Assembly: GCA_003164925.1 (NCBI GenBank)
Contig: PLRV01000058.1
Location: 1 to 42,756, forward strand
Direction of reading: 5' to 3'
Length of the DNA stretch: 42,756 nt
Source of the DNA: Caulobacteraceae bacterium
GTDB taxonomy: Bacteria; Pseudomonadota; Alphaproteobacteria; Caulobacterales; Caulobacteraceae
Part shown: positions 27,643 through 36,273 of the stretch, one piece after another
Numbering within the stretch: position 1 is the stretch's first letter
Layout of the letters: each line of letters opens with the position of its first letter
Program-made: the position numbers and the translations under genes
Notes under the pieces: generated by a model
The model's database searches: none
The model's input: only the letters and a program-made list of their open reading frames with translations
Told to the model about the DNA's origin: nothing

Positions 27643-28815
27643 CTAAGCTCCCGCGTACTGAGGTTGGGGCCGGGCGCCGTGGCGCTCGACGTGGCGGGCA
27701 TAGGCGGCGAGCCAGGCATCGGCGAAGCGGTCCCAGTCTTCGGCGCGCGTGGCCCAGCCGCCGGACACGCGCAGAACGTAGGGCGCAAGCTCTTCGTGGC
27801 CCATGGCCTCGACGATGCGGCTCGGCTTGACCTTGCCCGAGGTGCAGGCCGCGCCCGCCGAGACCAGCACCCCCGCCAGGTCCATCTGCATGACCTGCAT
27901 CTCCGAGGCGAATCCCGGCGCGGCCAGGCACAGAACGGCCCCCAGGCGCGGCGCGCCCTGCCCCAGCACCGTCACGCCCGCCTCGTCCACCAGGCGTTCC
28001 GCCACGGCGTCGCGCCACGCCGAAAAACCGGCGTCCTGATGCGACAGCTCGGACTTGGCAATCCGCGCCGCCGCGCCAAATCCGGCGATCCCGGCCAGGT
28101 TTTCCGTGCCGGCGCGCAAGCCCCGCTCCTGACCGCCGCCGTGCAGGCTGGGCGACAGCTTGGCGCGCACGCCGTAAGCCAGGGCGCCGACGCCCTGAGG
28201 TCCGCCGATCTTGTGCGCCGACAGGCTCAGAGTATCAGCGCCCAGGGCCTTGAAATTGATGGCCATCTTGCCAGCCGCCTGAACCGCGTCCACATGCAGC
28301 CAACCCGCGGCCTCGCGCACCAGAGCGGCGGCTTCAGCCACCGGCTGGATCACGCCCGTTTCATTGTTGGCGAGCATCAGGGCCACGAAAGGGGCGCCCT
28401 CGGCGGGATTCCAGGCCCCAAGGCGGGTCTTGAGCCAGGTGAGATCGGCGACGCCGCGGCCGTCCACAGGCCAAAGCTCGACGGCGGCGCCGGACGCCTG
28501 CGCGCCAGCCAGCACCGTTTCGTGCTCGGTGGCGCTCACGATAAGCCGCCGCGCGCCGGCCTTCACCGCGCTGTGGATGGCCAGGGCGTTGGCCTCAGCG
28601 CCGCCGCTGGTGAACACGATGGCGCCGCTCCCGCAGCCAGCCAGGGCCGCCACGTCCAGGCGCGCCTGTTCCACCACCGCCCGAGCGGCCCGTCCGGCGG
28701 CATGCACCGAAGAGGGGTTGCCGCCCACCCGCAGCGCCGCGACCACGGCGGCCTCGGCCTCGGGCCTGATCGGCGCGGTGGCGTTGTAATCAAGATAGAT
28801 GTGTTCAGCCGTCAT
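27643..28815 (-). CDS. Cysteine desulfurase, IscS/NifS type (group I)
   Basis: The 390-residue PLP enzyme has YLDYNATAPIRPEA at the start, EHETVL, ANNETGVIQP, HVDAVQAAGK, the PLP Lys202 in LSAHKIGGPQG, and an active-site Cys324 in SAGAACTSGKVKPS, the IscS-type loop. It releases sulfur from cysteine for cluster assembly. It is the second gene of the operon and a second desulfurase beside sufS. Its ATG overlaps the iscR stop by one base (TAATG), so translation is probably coupled. I leave the symbol open because no isc scaffold genes accompany it. Confidence 0.94.
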   Translation of the reverse strand: MTAEHIYLDYNATAPIRPEAEAAVVAALRVGGNPSSVHAAGRAARAVVEQARLDVAALAGCGSGAIVFTSGGAEANALAIHSAVKAGARRLIVSATEHETVLAGAQASGAAVELWPVDGRGVADLTWLKTRLGAWNPAEGAPFVALMLANNETGVIQPVAEAAALVREAAGWLHVDAVQAAGKMAINFKALGADTLSLSAHKIGGPQGVGALAYGVRAKLSPSLHGGGQERGLRAGTENLAGIAGFGAAARIAKSELSHQDAGFSAWRDAVAERLVDEAGVTVLGQGAPRLGAVLCLAAPGFASEMQVMQMDLAGVLVSAGAACTSGKVKPSRIVEAMGHEELAPYVLRVSGGWATRAEDWDRFADAWLAAYARHVERHGARPQPQYAGA

Positions 28816-29261
28816 TAGGCCGCCTCGGTCCGGCGCGCATTCAGCCGTCCGGCAATGACATCCTCAAGGGACACGCCCGCCAGGAAGTCATGGATGTGAT
28901 CGCCCAGAGCCTCCCACAGGTCGTGGGTCAGGCAACGCTCGCCTCCAGGCATGCAACCGGTGCTCTTGGAGGTGCAGCGCACCGCCTGGGTCGATTCGTC
29001 CACGGCCGCGACAATGTCGGCGATGGCCGTCTCGGCGGCCGAATGCGCCAGGCGATAGCCGCCGCCGGGCCCGCGCACGCTGTTGACCAGACCGCGCCGG
29101 CGAAGCTGGGTGAAAAGTTGCTCCAGATAGGCCAAGGACAGGTCCTGGCGTCGGGATATTTCGGCCAGGGATACGGCGCGCGGCGGCTCGGCGGCGATGG
29201 AATGACGCGCCAAATCGGCCATGGCCATGACAGCGTAACGGCCTTTGCTGCTGAGGCGCAT
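28815..29261 (-). CDS. iscR: Rrf2 family Fe-S-sensing repressor IscR
   Basis: The 148-residue winged-helix regulator starts MRLSSKGRYAVMAMADLA. DNA contacts lie in LSLAYLEQLFTQLRRRGLVN and SVRGPGGGYRLAH. The cluster ligands are visible as Cys96, Cys103, Cys110 and His113 in a C-X6-C-X6-C-X2-H pattern. E. coli IscR has shorter C-X5-C-X5-C spacing. With a [2Fe-2S] cluster it should repress its own operon, which fits the type 1 site overlapping its promoter. GGAGCG precedes the ATG. Confidence 0.93.
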   Translation of the reverse strand: MRLSSKGRYAVMAMADLARHSIAAEPPRAVSLAEISRRQDLSLAYLEQLFTQLRRRGLVNSVRGPGGGYRLAHSAAETAIADIVAAVDESTQAVRCTSKSTGCMPGGERCLTHDLWEALGDHIHDFLAGVSLEDVIAGRLNARRTEAA

Positions 29262-29371
29262 GATCGCTCCTTTGAACCTAACGGCGAGCGCGCAGAAAAC
29301 CCGCGCAACCGGCGCAGCCTGTGTTACAAACCGCGCCTTCGTCTGGGGTCGCCCCCACGGCGAACGAGTTG

Positions 29372-29404
29372 AATTTAAGAAGCCCGACTAAATTAGTCAA
29401 GTAT
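29372..29404 (-). promoter_or_regulatory. iscR-suf promoter with overlapping type 1 IscR operator
   Basis: On the minus strand TTGACT (29400-29395) and TAAATT (29377-29372) are separated by exactly 17 bases, a good -35/-10 pair. The site at 29380-29404 contains the palindrome GACTAAATTAGTC followed by AAGTAT. I count 23 of 25 matches to the E. coli type 1 IscR consensus. Binding would cover the -35 element, which predicts repression. The promoter lies about 110 bases upstream of iscR. Confidence 0.85.
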
Positions 29405-29452
29405 TACCGCCGGGGCCAAATCCGGTGATCGACAACGTTCTGTGGAGAGCCC

Positions 29453-30103
29453 ATGCCTGAGGTTGTTCTGTCCGGCGCCGCCGGCCGGATCGAGGGACGA
29501 TATTCCCCGGGAAAGACGGAAACGGCGCCTATCGCCCTGATCCTGCATGCTCACCCCAAGGCCGGCGGGCATATGAACAACCCGGTTTCGGTTCAACTCT
29601 TTCATCTGTTCATGAAGCGGGGCTTTTCCACGCTGCGCTTCAATTTCCGGGGCGTGGGACGCAGCCAGGGCGAATTCGACTCCGGCATCGGCGAGCTGGC
29701 CGATGCGGCCACCGCGCTGGACTGGCTGCAGACGACCAATCCCACCGCCTCGCAATGCTGGGTCGCCGGCTATAGCTTTGGCGCCTGGGTCAGCATGCAG
29801 CTTCTGATGCGCCGGCCGGACACCGATGGGTTCATCTCTGTCTCGCCGCCCACCAATATGTACGATTTCAGCTTCCTGGCGCCGTGCCCGGCCTCGGGCC
29901 TGATCCTGCATGGCTCGGCCGACACCGTCGTGCCGCCGGTGGAAGTGGAGCGGGTGGTGTCCAAGCTGCGCACCCAGAAGGGCATCGTGATCGACTATGA
30001 ACTGGTCGAGAACGCGAGCCACTTCTGGCAGGAGCACATGGGCGACGTGGAGCGGCGCGTGGGGGCCTATCTGGATAAGCGGCTGGAGGCCAAGCCCGCC
30101 TGA
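29453..30103 (+). CDS. Cytoplasmic alpha/beta hydrolase
   Basis: This 216-residue protein belongs to the group of short alpha/beta hydrolases annotated as dienelactone-hydrolase-like. LILHAHPKAGGHMNNPV (oxyanion region), LRFNFRGVGRSQGEF, the nucleophile Ser108 in AGYSFGAWVS, Asp157 in LHGSADTVVPP and His190 in NASHFW give a complete triad. It has no signal peptide. GGAGAG lies upstream of the ATG. Its natural substrate is not known. It is divergent from the iscR operon and shares that 190-bp control region, so a link to stress or Fe-S status is possible but unproven. Confidence 0.88.
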   Translation: MPEVVLSGAAGRIEGRYSPGKTETAPIALILHAHPKAGGHMNNPVSVQLFHLFMKRGFSTLRFNFRGVGRSQGEFDSGIGELADAATALDWLQTTNPTASQCWVAGYSFGAWVSMQLLMRRPDTDGFISVSPPTNMYDFSFLAPCPASGLILHGSADTVVPPVEVERVVSKLRTQKGIVIDYELVENASHFWQEHMGDVERRVGAYLDKRLEAKPA

Positions 30104-30108
30104 CCGGC

Positions 30109-30214
30109 TAAGAGCATGATGGGTTTAGGCGGAATCGCCTAAACGCTGAATCGTGCCCTAGATTCAAATATGGTGAGCCGGATTCAGACTTCGAGAGACG
30201 TCATCCGGTTCTAT
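30109..30214. repeat. Palindromic GANTC repeat, family 1, copy C (full length, inverted)
   Basis: This is the reverse complement of copy D with only four differences over 30111-30213. Module 2 spans AGAGCATGAT to CCCTAG and contains the stem GTTTAGGCG/CGCCTAAAC. Module 1 spans GAGCCGGATT to CCGGTTCTA. It lies between the convergent hydrolase and anmK genes and its edge contains the anmK stop. The hydrolase gene stops with TGA before the repeat. Four GANTC sites are intact. Confidence 0.92.
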
Positions 30215-31320
30215 CCTGACGTGATCCGGCCGCCGGTCATGGACGCAGGCACGCCCGTAGTCCCCGGAAAGCTGATCGCCAGACCTCGCCAGGTGCGCAC
30301 GGCCAGATAGGCGAAGGCCTCGGCCTCGATCGCATCCCCGCGCCAGCCCTGATCCTCGGCGGTGGACACCGCAACGCCCGCCTTCTGGCGGATGGCCTCA
30401 AGCAGCACCGGATTATGGCGCCCGCCGCCCGTGACGACGATCTGGCTCGGACGCTCCGGGCTGGCCTTAACCCCTATGGCCACGGCGGCGGCGGCAAAGG
30501 CGGTCAAGGTCGCCGCGCCGTCCTGCAGCGACAGATGCTCCACCGGCCCCAGCGAAAAGTCATAGCGATCGAGGGATTTTGCGCCCCGTGTCGCAAAATA
30601 CGGATGATCGAGGTAAGCCCGCACCACATCCTCATGCACCCGCCCGGCCCGGGCCAGGGCGCCGCCTTCGTCCAGCCGCCGGTCGGTGCGGGCCTGCACC
30701 CACAGGTCGATCATGCCGTTGGCCGGCCCCGTGTCGAAGGCCGTCAGCGTTCCGTCCCGGCCCGCCAGGGTGATATTGCCCACGCCGCCCAGGTTGAGCA
30801 CCGCCACCGGACCGCTCAGTCCGGACCAGCGCAGGACGGCGGCGTGGTAGATCGGCGCCAGGGGCGCGCCCTGGCCTCCCGCGGCCACATCGTCCGAACG
30901 GAAATCGAACGCGACCGGCAAGCCAAGGCCCCGGGCCAGGATATCGGCCTCGCCCAACTGAACCGTGCGCCCTTCGGCGCGGGTGCGTCCGGGCGGTTCG
31001 TGCCACACCGTCTGGCCGTGGAAGCCCACGAGGTCCAGGTCGACCGACCTCAGCCCATGTTCCGCCAGAAAACTCAGCGCCGCAGCCAGATGCTCCTGCG
31101 CCACCGCGCGGGCCGCCGGGGCGAAGGAGGCCGGTTCGGGTGCATCCCATGGCCAGGCGCGGGCGTCCGCGGTGGCCTGTTCCACCAGGGCTCGGGTGTG
31201 GGCGGACAGTTTGCGCTCGCCCGCCGGACCGAAGGCGAAGATCGCCTCGCCGTCGGTCTCCAGCACCGCCATGTCGACGGCGTCCAGCGAGGTGCCGCTC
31301 ATGAATCCAAGGACGCGCAT
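30211..31320 (-). CDS. anmK: Anhydro-N-acetylmuramic acid kinase
   Basis: The product is 369 residues from the ATG at 31320 ([20 protein letters not shown]), with AGAGG five bases upstream; a GTG two codons earlier is less likely. Family marks are [11 protein letters not shown] (ATP loop), [54 protein letters not shown] and [15 protein letters not shown]. It phosphorylates and opens 1,6-anhydro-MurNAc released from peptidoglycan so the sugar can be reused. The stop TAG lies in repeat copy C. It is divergent from tyrS, as in many alphaproteobacteria. Confidence 0.95.
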   Translation of the reverse strand: MRVLGFMSGTSLDAVDMAVLETDGEAIFAFGPAGERKLSAHTRALVEQATADARAWPWDAPEPASFAPAARAVAQEHLAAALSFLAEHGLRSVDLDLVGFHGQTVWHEPPGRTRAEGRTVQLGEADILARGLGLPVAFDFRSDDVAAGGQGAPLAPIYHAAVLRWSGLSGPVAVLNLGGVGNITLAGRDGTLTAFDTGPANGMIDLWVQARTDRRLDEGGALARAGRVHEDVVRAYLDHPYFATRGAKSLDRYDFSLGPVEHLSLQDGAATLTAFAAAAVAIGVKASPERPSQIVVTGGGRHNPVLLEAIRQKAGVAVSTAEDQGWRGDAIEAEAFAYLAVRTWRGLAISFPGTTGVPASMTGGRITSG

Positions 31321-31432
31321 CAACACCTCTGCCGGAACCTTGCCTCAGCCTTGGCCTGAGCCTTGGGATCGGTCGCCAGAGCGTGCTACACGCGCCCACG
31401 CATTTGCAAAAGCCGTGTTCGCGAACTCCATC

Positions 31433-32704
31433 ATGTCCCAGACCGATATCGCCTCCTTCAAGCCCAAGTCCGATTTCGTGCGGGTGCTGCAGGAGCGCGG
31501 TTATATCCATCAGGTCACCGACATCGAGGGCCTGGACAAGGCCGCGAGCGAAGGGGTGATCACCGCCTACATCGGTTTCGACGCCACCGCATCCAGCCTG
31601 CACGTGGGCTCGCTGATCCAGATCATGATGCTGCGCCGCCTGCAGCAGACCGGTCACCGGCCCCTGCCCCTGATGGGCGGCGGAACGACCAAGGTGGGCG
31701 ACCCGTCGGACAAAGACACTCAACGGCCGCTGCTGACCGACGCGCAGATCGCCGACAATATCGCGGGCATCAAGACGGTGTTCGAAAAATTCCTGCGTTT
31801 TGGCTCGGGCCCTACCGACGCTGTGATGGACGACAACGCCCGATGGCTGGACGCCCTGGGCTATGTGCAGTTCCTGCGCGAGTACGGGGTGCACTTCACC
31901 ATCAACCGCATGCTCACCTTCGACAGCGTCAAGCGGCGACTGGAGCGCGAACAGCCCCTCACCTTCCTCGAATTCAACTACATGCTGATGCAGGCGACCG
32001 ACTTTCTGGAGCTGAACCGGCGCTATGGCTGCGTGCTGCAGATGGGCGGTTCGGATCAGTGGGGCAATATCGTCAATGGCGTGGAGTTGGTGCGGCGGAT
32101 GGATTCCAAGCCCGCCTACGGCTTGACCACGCCCCTGCTGACCACGGCCTCCGGCGCCAAGATGGGCAAGACGGTGTCCGGCGCCATGTGGCTGAACGCG
32201 GATCTGTTGAGCCCCTATGACTACTGGCAGTTCTGGCGCAACACCGAGGATGGCGACGTGGGCCGCTTCATGAAGCTGTTCACCGACCTGCCCCTGGAGG
32301 AGATCGCTCGCTACGAGGCGCTGCGGGGGGCGGAGATCAACGAGGCCAAGAAGGTGTTGGCGGACGAGGCCGCCACCTTGCTGCACGGCGCGGACGCGGC
32401 GCGAACGGCGCGAACGGCGGCCGAACAGGCGTTTGAGCAAGGCGGTCTGTCGGCCGACCTGCCGACCCTCATGACGCCGGCGACGGACCTGGAAGCCGGC
32501 GTGCCCCTGGCCAACCTGGCGGTGGAAGCAGGCCTCGCCGGCTCGCGCTCTGATGCGCGTCGGCTGGCGCAAGGCGGCGGCCTCAGGCTGAACGACGTGG
32601 CCGAACCCGACGCCGGGCGACTGGTGACCCTGGCCGACCTGAAGGACGGCGCGATCAAGATCGCCGCCGGCAAGAAAAAAATCGTGCTGATCAAGCCCAT
32701 CTGA
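31433..32704 (+). CDS. tyrS: Tyrosyl-tRNA synthetase
   Basis: The 423-residue class I synthetase charges tRNA-Tyr. It starts at ATG 31433 ([16 protein letters not shown]); an in-frame GTG at 31415 is possible. [16 protein letters not shown] carries the HIGH-type motif, [14 protein letters not shown] and [14 protein letters not shown] bind tyrosine, and KMGKTVSGA is the KMSKS-type loop. A C-terminal S4-like RNA-binding domain ([18 protein letters not shown]) completes the bacterial TyrRS. bcp follows after 15 bases on the same strand. Confidence 0.97.
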   Translation: MSQTDIASFKPKSDFVRVLQERGYIHQVTDIEGLDKAASEGVITAYIGFDATASSLHVGSLIQIMMLRRLQQTGHRPLPLMGGGTTKVGDPSDKDTQRPLLTDAQIADNIAGIKTVFEKFLRFGSGPTDAVMDDNARWLDALGYVQFLREYGVHFTINRMLTFDSVKRRLEREQPLTFLEFNYMLMQATDFLELNRRYGCVLQMGGSDQWGNIVNGVELVRRMDSKPAYGLTTPLLTTASGAKMGKTVSGAMWLNADLLSPYDYWQFWRNTEDGDVGRFMKLFTDLPLEEIARYEALRGAEINEAKKVLADEAATLLHGADAARTARTAAEQAFEQGGLSADLPTLMTPATDLEAGVPLANLAVEAGLAGSRSDARRLAQGGGLRLNDVAEPDAGRLVTLADLKDGAIKIAAGKKKIVLIKPI

Positions 32705-32719
32705 CGAGAGGATTGCGCC

Positions 32720-33187
32720 ATGCCCCTGGAACCTGGCGTCCAAGCGCCCGATTTTGATCTACCCACCGACGCCGGCGGCGGCGCCAGCCTGACGGCCCTG
32801 CGGGGCAAAAAGGTCGTGGTTTATTTCTATCCCAAGGACGACACCTCGGGTTGCACCTCGCAGGCCAAGGCCTTCTCCGAGGCCAAGGGCGACTTCGACA
32901 ATGCCAGCGCAATCGTCATCGGAATCTCCAAGGACTCCGTGGCCAGCCACGCCAAATTTCGCGCCAAATACGACCTGACCATCGCCCTGGCTTCGGACGT
33001 GGAGGGCAAGGTCGTGGAAGCCTATGGCGCCTGGGTCGAAAAGAGCATGTACGGCCGCAAATACATGGGCATCGATCGCTCGACCTTCCTCATCGACGGG
33101 CAAGGCGTGATCCGGGCCGTTTGGCGCAAGGTCAAGGTGCCCGGCCATGTGCAGGCGGTTCTCAAGACTGTCCAAGATTTAGCCTGA
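32720..33187 (+). CDS. bcp: Thioredoxin-dependent peroxiredoxin, Bcp/PrxQ family
   Basis: The 155-residue peroxiredoxin reduces hydrogen peroxide and organic peroxides. The peroxidatic Cys45 is in YFYPKDDTSGCTSQAK, and DRSTFLIDGQGVI and WRKVKVPGHV are characteristic. The resolving cysteine found five residues later in E. coli Bcp (CxxxxC) is replaced by Lys50, so this is a 1-Cys variant needing an external thiol. GAGAGGA precedes the start. It is closely spaced with tyrS and probably co-transcribed. Confidence 0.93.
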   Translation: MPLEPGVQAPDFDLPTDAGGGASLTALRGKKVVVYFYPKDDTSGCTSQAKAFSEAKGDFDNASAIVIGISKDSVASHAKFRAKYDLTIALASDVEGKVVEAYGAWVEKSMYGRKYMGIDRSTFLIDGQGVIRAVWRKVKVPGHVQAVLKTVQDLA

Positions 33188-33443
33188 GACGCCCTAGTCG
33201 CCGCTCGCGTAAAAGGCGAATTATCCGCGACCCCGAGCGGTCGTCGCCCGTTGAACTTGGCATTGCCTGGTGCAACGACAGCATAGCCCTGCGGATTTCG
33301 GTCCAGCTACTCATCGCGCGCAAAGTGCTATTGCGAGAGCCCATTCAGCAGCATCGCGCGCGCGTAGCGGGAAAAGTGTTGCCTATTCCTTACTGACCGT
33401 TTCATATCCCCGCCGGAACCTTGGCCAGTGGGGGCGGCGGTTT

Positions 33444-34595
33444 ATGCGTTTGGATAATCAGGCCCGGCTGCACGCCGCTTTCGAGGACATTTTCCCCGAA
33501 CGGCATATCTATGTGCGTTCGGGCGGGGATATGCGGGCCATCGTCCTGACCCCTGCCAAACAAGCTCTGGCGGCCTCGTTTGGCGGCCTGTGCGCCCTTT
33601 GGATGGGCGTGTGCACCGCCATCATGCTGGTCCATGTCTTTTCGGCCGGCGCCGATCCGGAGGCGGCCAAGATCCGCTCCTATTACGAACGGCTGATCGC
33701 GGACCGTCAGGCGCGCCTCAATAGCGCCATCACCCAGCTCAGCGACAATTCCGGCGGCGTTGAGCAGTTGGCCGCCGATGTTGAAAAGCGCAACGCGGCC
33801 TTGGGCGCTTTGATCGGTGATGTGAAGGATGCGCCGGGCCTCGCCCAGGCGGTCAAGCCGCGCACGGATTCCAATGGCTTTGGCACGCCGCTGCAGCGCA
33901 TCCGGTCGGTCAGGACCGATCAGGACCGGCTGATAGCCGAGGCTGAAACCTACGCCAAAAGCCGCGCCGATCGCCTGCGCATCGCCATGCGTCTGGCCGG
34001 GCTGGCGCCGGAACACTTCACCGCCGCGGGCGAAGGACTGGGCGGACCCCTGATCGACGCCAAGGATCCTCGCGCCCTGGCCGCAGTGCTGGACGTGGAC
34101 GAGGACTTCGCCTCGCGCATCCGTAACGCGGCCATGGACATGAGCGACTTGCGCGTCCTGGACAACGCAGTGGCCAAGCTGCCCCTGGCCAAGCCGACAG
34201 ACAGCGGCATCAAATCCAGCGGTTTCGGCGTCAGGTTCGACCCGTTCACCGGACGGCCGGCCTTTCACGCGGGCCTCGACTTCGCCGGAACCACCGGCGT
34301 GCCCATCCATGTGACCGCCCCGGGCGTGGTCTCCTTCACCGGGGTGCGCACGGGCTACGGCAACACAATCGAGGTCGACCACGGCGGCGGCTTCAAGACC
34401 CGTTACGCCCACCTTTCCGCCATCAGCGTGAAGGTGGGCCAACATCTGGCCCTGGGCGAGCGCATCGGCGCCATGGGTTCGACCGGACGCTCCACCGGGC
34501 CGCACCTGCACTACGAAGTGTGGGTCAGCGGCCGCGCAGAAAACCCTGATCGTTTCGTGAAGGCAGGCGACTATGTTCAGCAAACAGCAGGATAG
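33444..34595 (+). CDS. M23 (LytM) family metallopeptidase, bactofilin-linked
   Basis: The product is 383 residues from the ATG at 33444 with GGGGG upstream; a longer open frame has no family support. A transmembrane segment (about 42-66) anchors it in the inner membrane. A periplasmic helical region with coiled-coil character follows (75-180), then the peptidase domain (about 255-375) with zinc ligands His275 and Asp279 (HAGLD) and His354/His356 (HLHYEVW), plus His323. All catalytic positions are kept, so it should cut peptidoglycan cross-links. It overlaps the bactofilin gene by 23 bases, the conserved LdpA/LmdC-type pair in which bactofilin positions the peptidase. Confidence 0.92.
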   Translation: MRLDNQARLHAAFEDIFPERHIYVRSGGDMRAIVLTPAKQALAASFGGLCALWMGVCTAIMLVHVFSAGADPEAAKIRSYYERLIADRQARLNSAITQLSDNSGGVEQLAADVEKRNAALGALIGDVKDAPGLAQAVKPRTDSNGFGTPLQRIRSVRTDQDRLIAEAETYAKSRADRLRIAMRLAGLAPEHFTAAGEGLGGPLIDAKDPRALAAVLDVDEDFASRIRNAAMDMSDLRVLDNAVAKLPLAKPTDSGIKSSGFGVRFDPFTGRPAFHAGLDFAGTTGVPIHVTAPGVVSFTGVRTGYGNTIEVDHGGGFKTRYAHLSAISVKVGQHLALGERIGAMGSTGRSTGPHLHYEVWVSGRAENPDRFVKAGDYVQQTAG

Positions 34596-35046
34596 GCGAC
34601 CCATTTCGGGCAAGGCCTCGCTCCCGGCGCCCATGCCGATGGAGGCCGGGCGCAAATCGGTCAAGGTGGCCTCGGTCATATCCGAGGATCTCGTTGTCAA
34701 TGGCGGCATGATCAGCGAAGGCGAAGTGCATATCGACGGCAAGGTGCACGGCGACGTGAAGGTCGCCCGCCTGACCCTGGGCGAAACCGGCGTCATCGAA
34801 GGCTCGGTCACCGCCGAGACCGTCGAGGTGCGCGGCACGGTGACGGGGCCGATCACGGGAAAGCTGGTGCGCCTGTTCGCCACCTGCCACGTGGAAGGCG
34901 ACATCACGCACGAGCAGTTGGCGATGGAGACCGGGGCTCACTTCCAGGGCCGCAGCCTCAAGCTGCAGCGGCCGGGGGCCGCGGCGCCCGCGCCCCAACA
35001 ACTGTCCTCGGGCGTGATCGCGCTGAACCCCGCCGTGGCGGGCTAG
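34573..35046 (+). CDS. bacA: Bactofilin (polymer-forming cytoskeletal protein)
   Basis: The 157-residue protein has a disordered N-terminus (MFSKQQDRRPISGKA), a right-handed beta-helix core of repeated short strands (about 35-125: VISEDLVVNGG, GEVHIDGKVHGDVKVARLTL, GVIEGSVTAETVEVRGTVTG) and a Pro/Ala-rich tail. Bactofilins polymerise without nucleotide at the inner membrane and recruit cell-wall enzymes; Caulobacter BacA localises at the stalk base with PbpC. The start overlaps the M23 gene, indicating translational coupling. Its stop TAG is in repeat copy D. The name bacA rests on family and context. Confidence 0.93.
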   Translation: MFSKQQDRRPISGKASLPAPMPMEAGRKSVKVASVISEDLVVNGGMISEGEVHIDGKVHGDVKVARLTLGETGVIEGSVTAETVEVRGTVTGPITGKLVRLFATCHVEGDITHEQLAMETGAHFQGRSLKLQRPGAAAPAPQQLSSGVIALNPAVAG

Positions 35047-35148
35047 AGCCGGATGACTTCTCTCGAAGTCTGAATCCGGCTCACCATATTTGAATCTAGA
35101 GCACGATTCAGCGTTTAGGCGATTCCGCCTAAACCCATCGTGCTCTAG
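35043..35148. repeat. Palindromic GANTC repeat, family 1, copy D (full length, reference copy)
   Basis: The 106-bp element begins and ends with CTAG. Module 1 (35046-35082) is GAGCCGGAT...ATCCGGCTC with an internal GACTTC/GAAGTC stem. After ACCATATTTGAATCTAG, module 2 is GAGCACGATT...ATCGTGCTC with an inner stem GTTTAGGCG/CGCCTAAAC. It separates the convergent bacA and prfB genes, and its two CTAG edges hold both stop codons. It carries four GANTC sites. Confidence 0.95.
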
Positions 35149-36273
35149 GAAATGGCGTCTCCGCCGTCACGCGTGACGCCCACGCGCTGAGCCAGGGCCG
35201 CGCCCATAAATGCGTCCAGGTCCCCGTCCAGTACGCCGGCGGAATCAGAGGTCTCCACGTTGGTGCGCAGGTCCTTGACCATCTGATAGGGCTGCAGGAC
35301 GTAGGAGCGGATCTGGTGGCCCCATCCGATGTCGGTCTTGGCGTCGGCCACAGCCTGGGCCTCGGCCTCCCGCCTCTGCAGTTCCCGTTCGTATAGGCGC
35401 GCGCGCAGCATTTTCCATGCCTCATCGCGGTTCTGGTGCTGCGAACGACCCGCCTGGCACGCCACCACCACGCCGGTGGGGATGTGGGTCAAGCGTACAG
35501 CCGAGTCGGTCTTGTTGACGTGCTGGCCGCCCGCGCCCGACGAGCGATAGGTGTCGGTGCGCACGTCCGCCGGATTGATCTCGATCTCGATCGTATCGTC
35601 CACCACCGGATAAACCCACGCCGAGGCGAAGCTGGTATGTCGTCGGGCGTTGGAGTCGAACGGCGAGATGCGCACCAGGCGATGCACCCCCGCCTCGGTC
35701 TTCAGCCAGCCGTAGGCGTTGGTTCCCTTGATCTGCAAGGTCGCCGACTTGATCCCGGCCTGCTCTCCGGCCGTCTCCTCGACGATCTCCACGCTCATGC
35801 CGTGGGCGACGGCCCAGCGCGTGTACATGCGCAACAGCATCAGGGCCCAATCGTTGGACTCCGTACCGCCCGCTCCGGAATTGATTTCCACATAGCAGTC
35901 GTTGCCGTCAGCCTCCCCCGACAGCAGCGCCTCCAACTCCGCCCGACCGGCTCGCTCCTTCAACGCCTTGAGTTGGGCGCACACGTCATCCATGGAGGCT
36001 TCGTCGCCCTCGGCGTCAGCCATCTCGGCGAATTCGACCGCGTCGCTCAGCTCGCGCTCAAGGGCGCGGATGGTGTCAACCTGGCCAGCCAGACGATTGC
36101 GCTCGCGCATGGTGGTCTGGGCGCGGGCGGCGTCATCCCACAGAGTCGGATCCTCGACCCGGGCGTTCAGCTCATCGAGCTGTCGGAGCGCAGGCTCCCA
36201 GTCAAAGACGCCTCCTGAGCAAGTCGATCGACTGCTCGATGTCGGCCGCAGAGGCCTCGACATCCGCTCTCAT
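35145..36273 (-). CDS. prfB: Peptide chain release factor 2, with programmed +1 frameshift
   Basis: RF2 ends translation at UGA and UAA. The 375-residue protein comes from two frames. The first is 23 codons from the ATG at 36273 ([19 protein letters not shown]) to CTT. The in-frame TGA at 36204-36202 follows, and reading resumes +1 at GAC (36203-36201) with [19 protein letters not shown]. The SPF recognition motif is in [11 protein letters not shown] and the catalytic GGQ in [17 protein letters not shown]. Reading the second frame alone gives a false N-terminus. It lies 84 bases downstream of the PBP1A gene on the same strand and ends at TAG in repeat copy D. Confidence 0.96.
36201..36218 (-). 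promoter_or_regulatory. RF2 autoregulatory frameshift site
   Basis: On the minus strand the sequence is CAGGAGGCGTCTTTGAC. The Shine-Dalgarno-like AGGAGG stands three bases before the slippery codon CTT, followed by the TGA stop and C. This is the same layout as in E. coli prfB (SD-like element, CUU UGA C). Low RF2 lets the ribosome pause at TGA and shift forward, raising RF2 synthesis. Confidence 0.95.

Noticed and set aside
30632-32743. 703-codon minus-strand frame over tyrS and part of anmK
   Set aside because: It crosses anmK in another frame and lies opposite TyrRS, with no family features.
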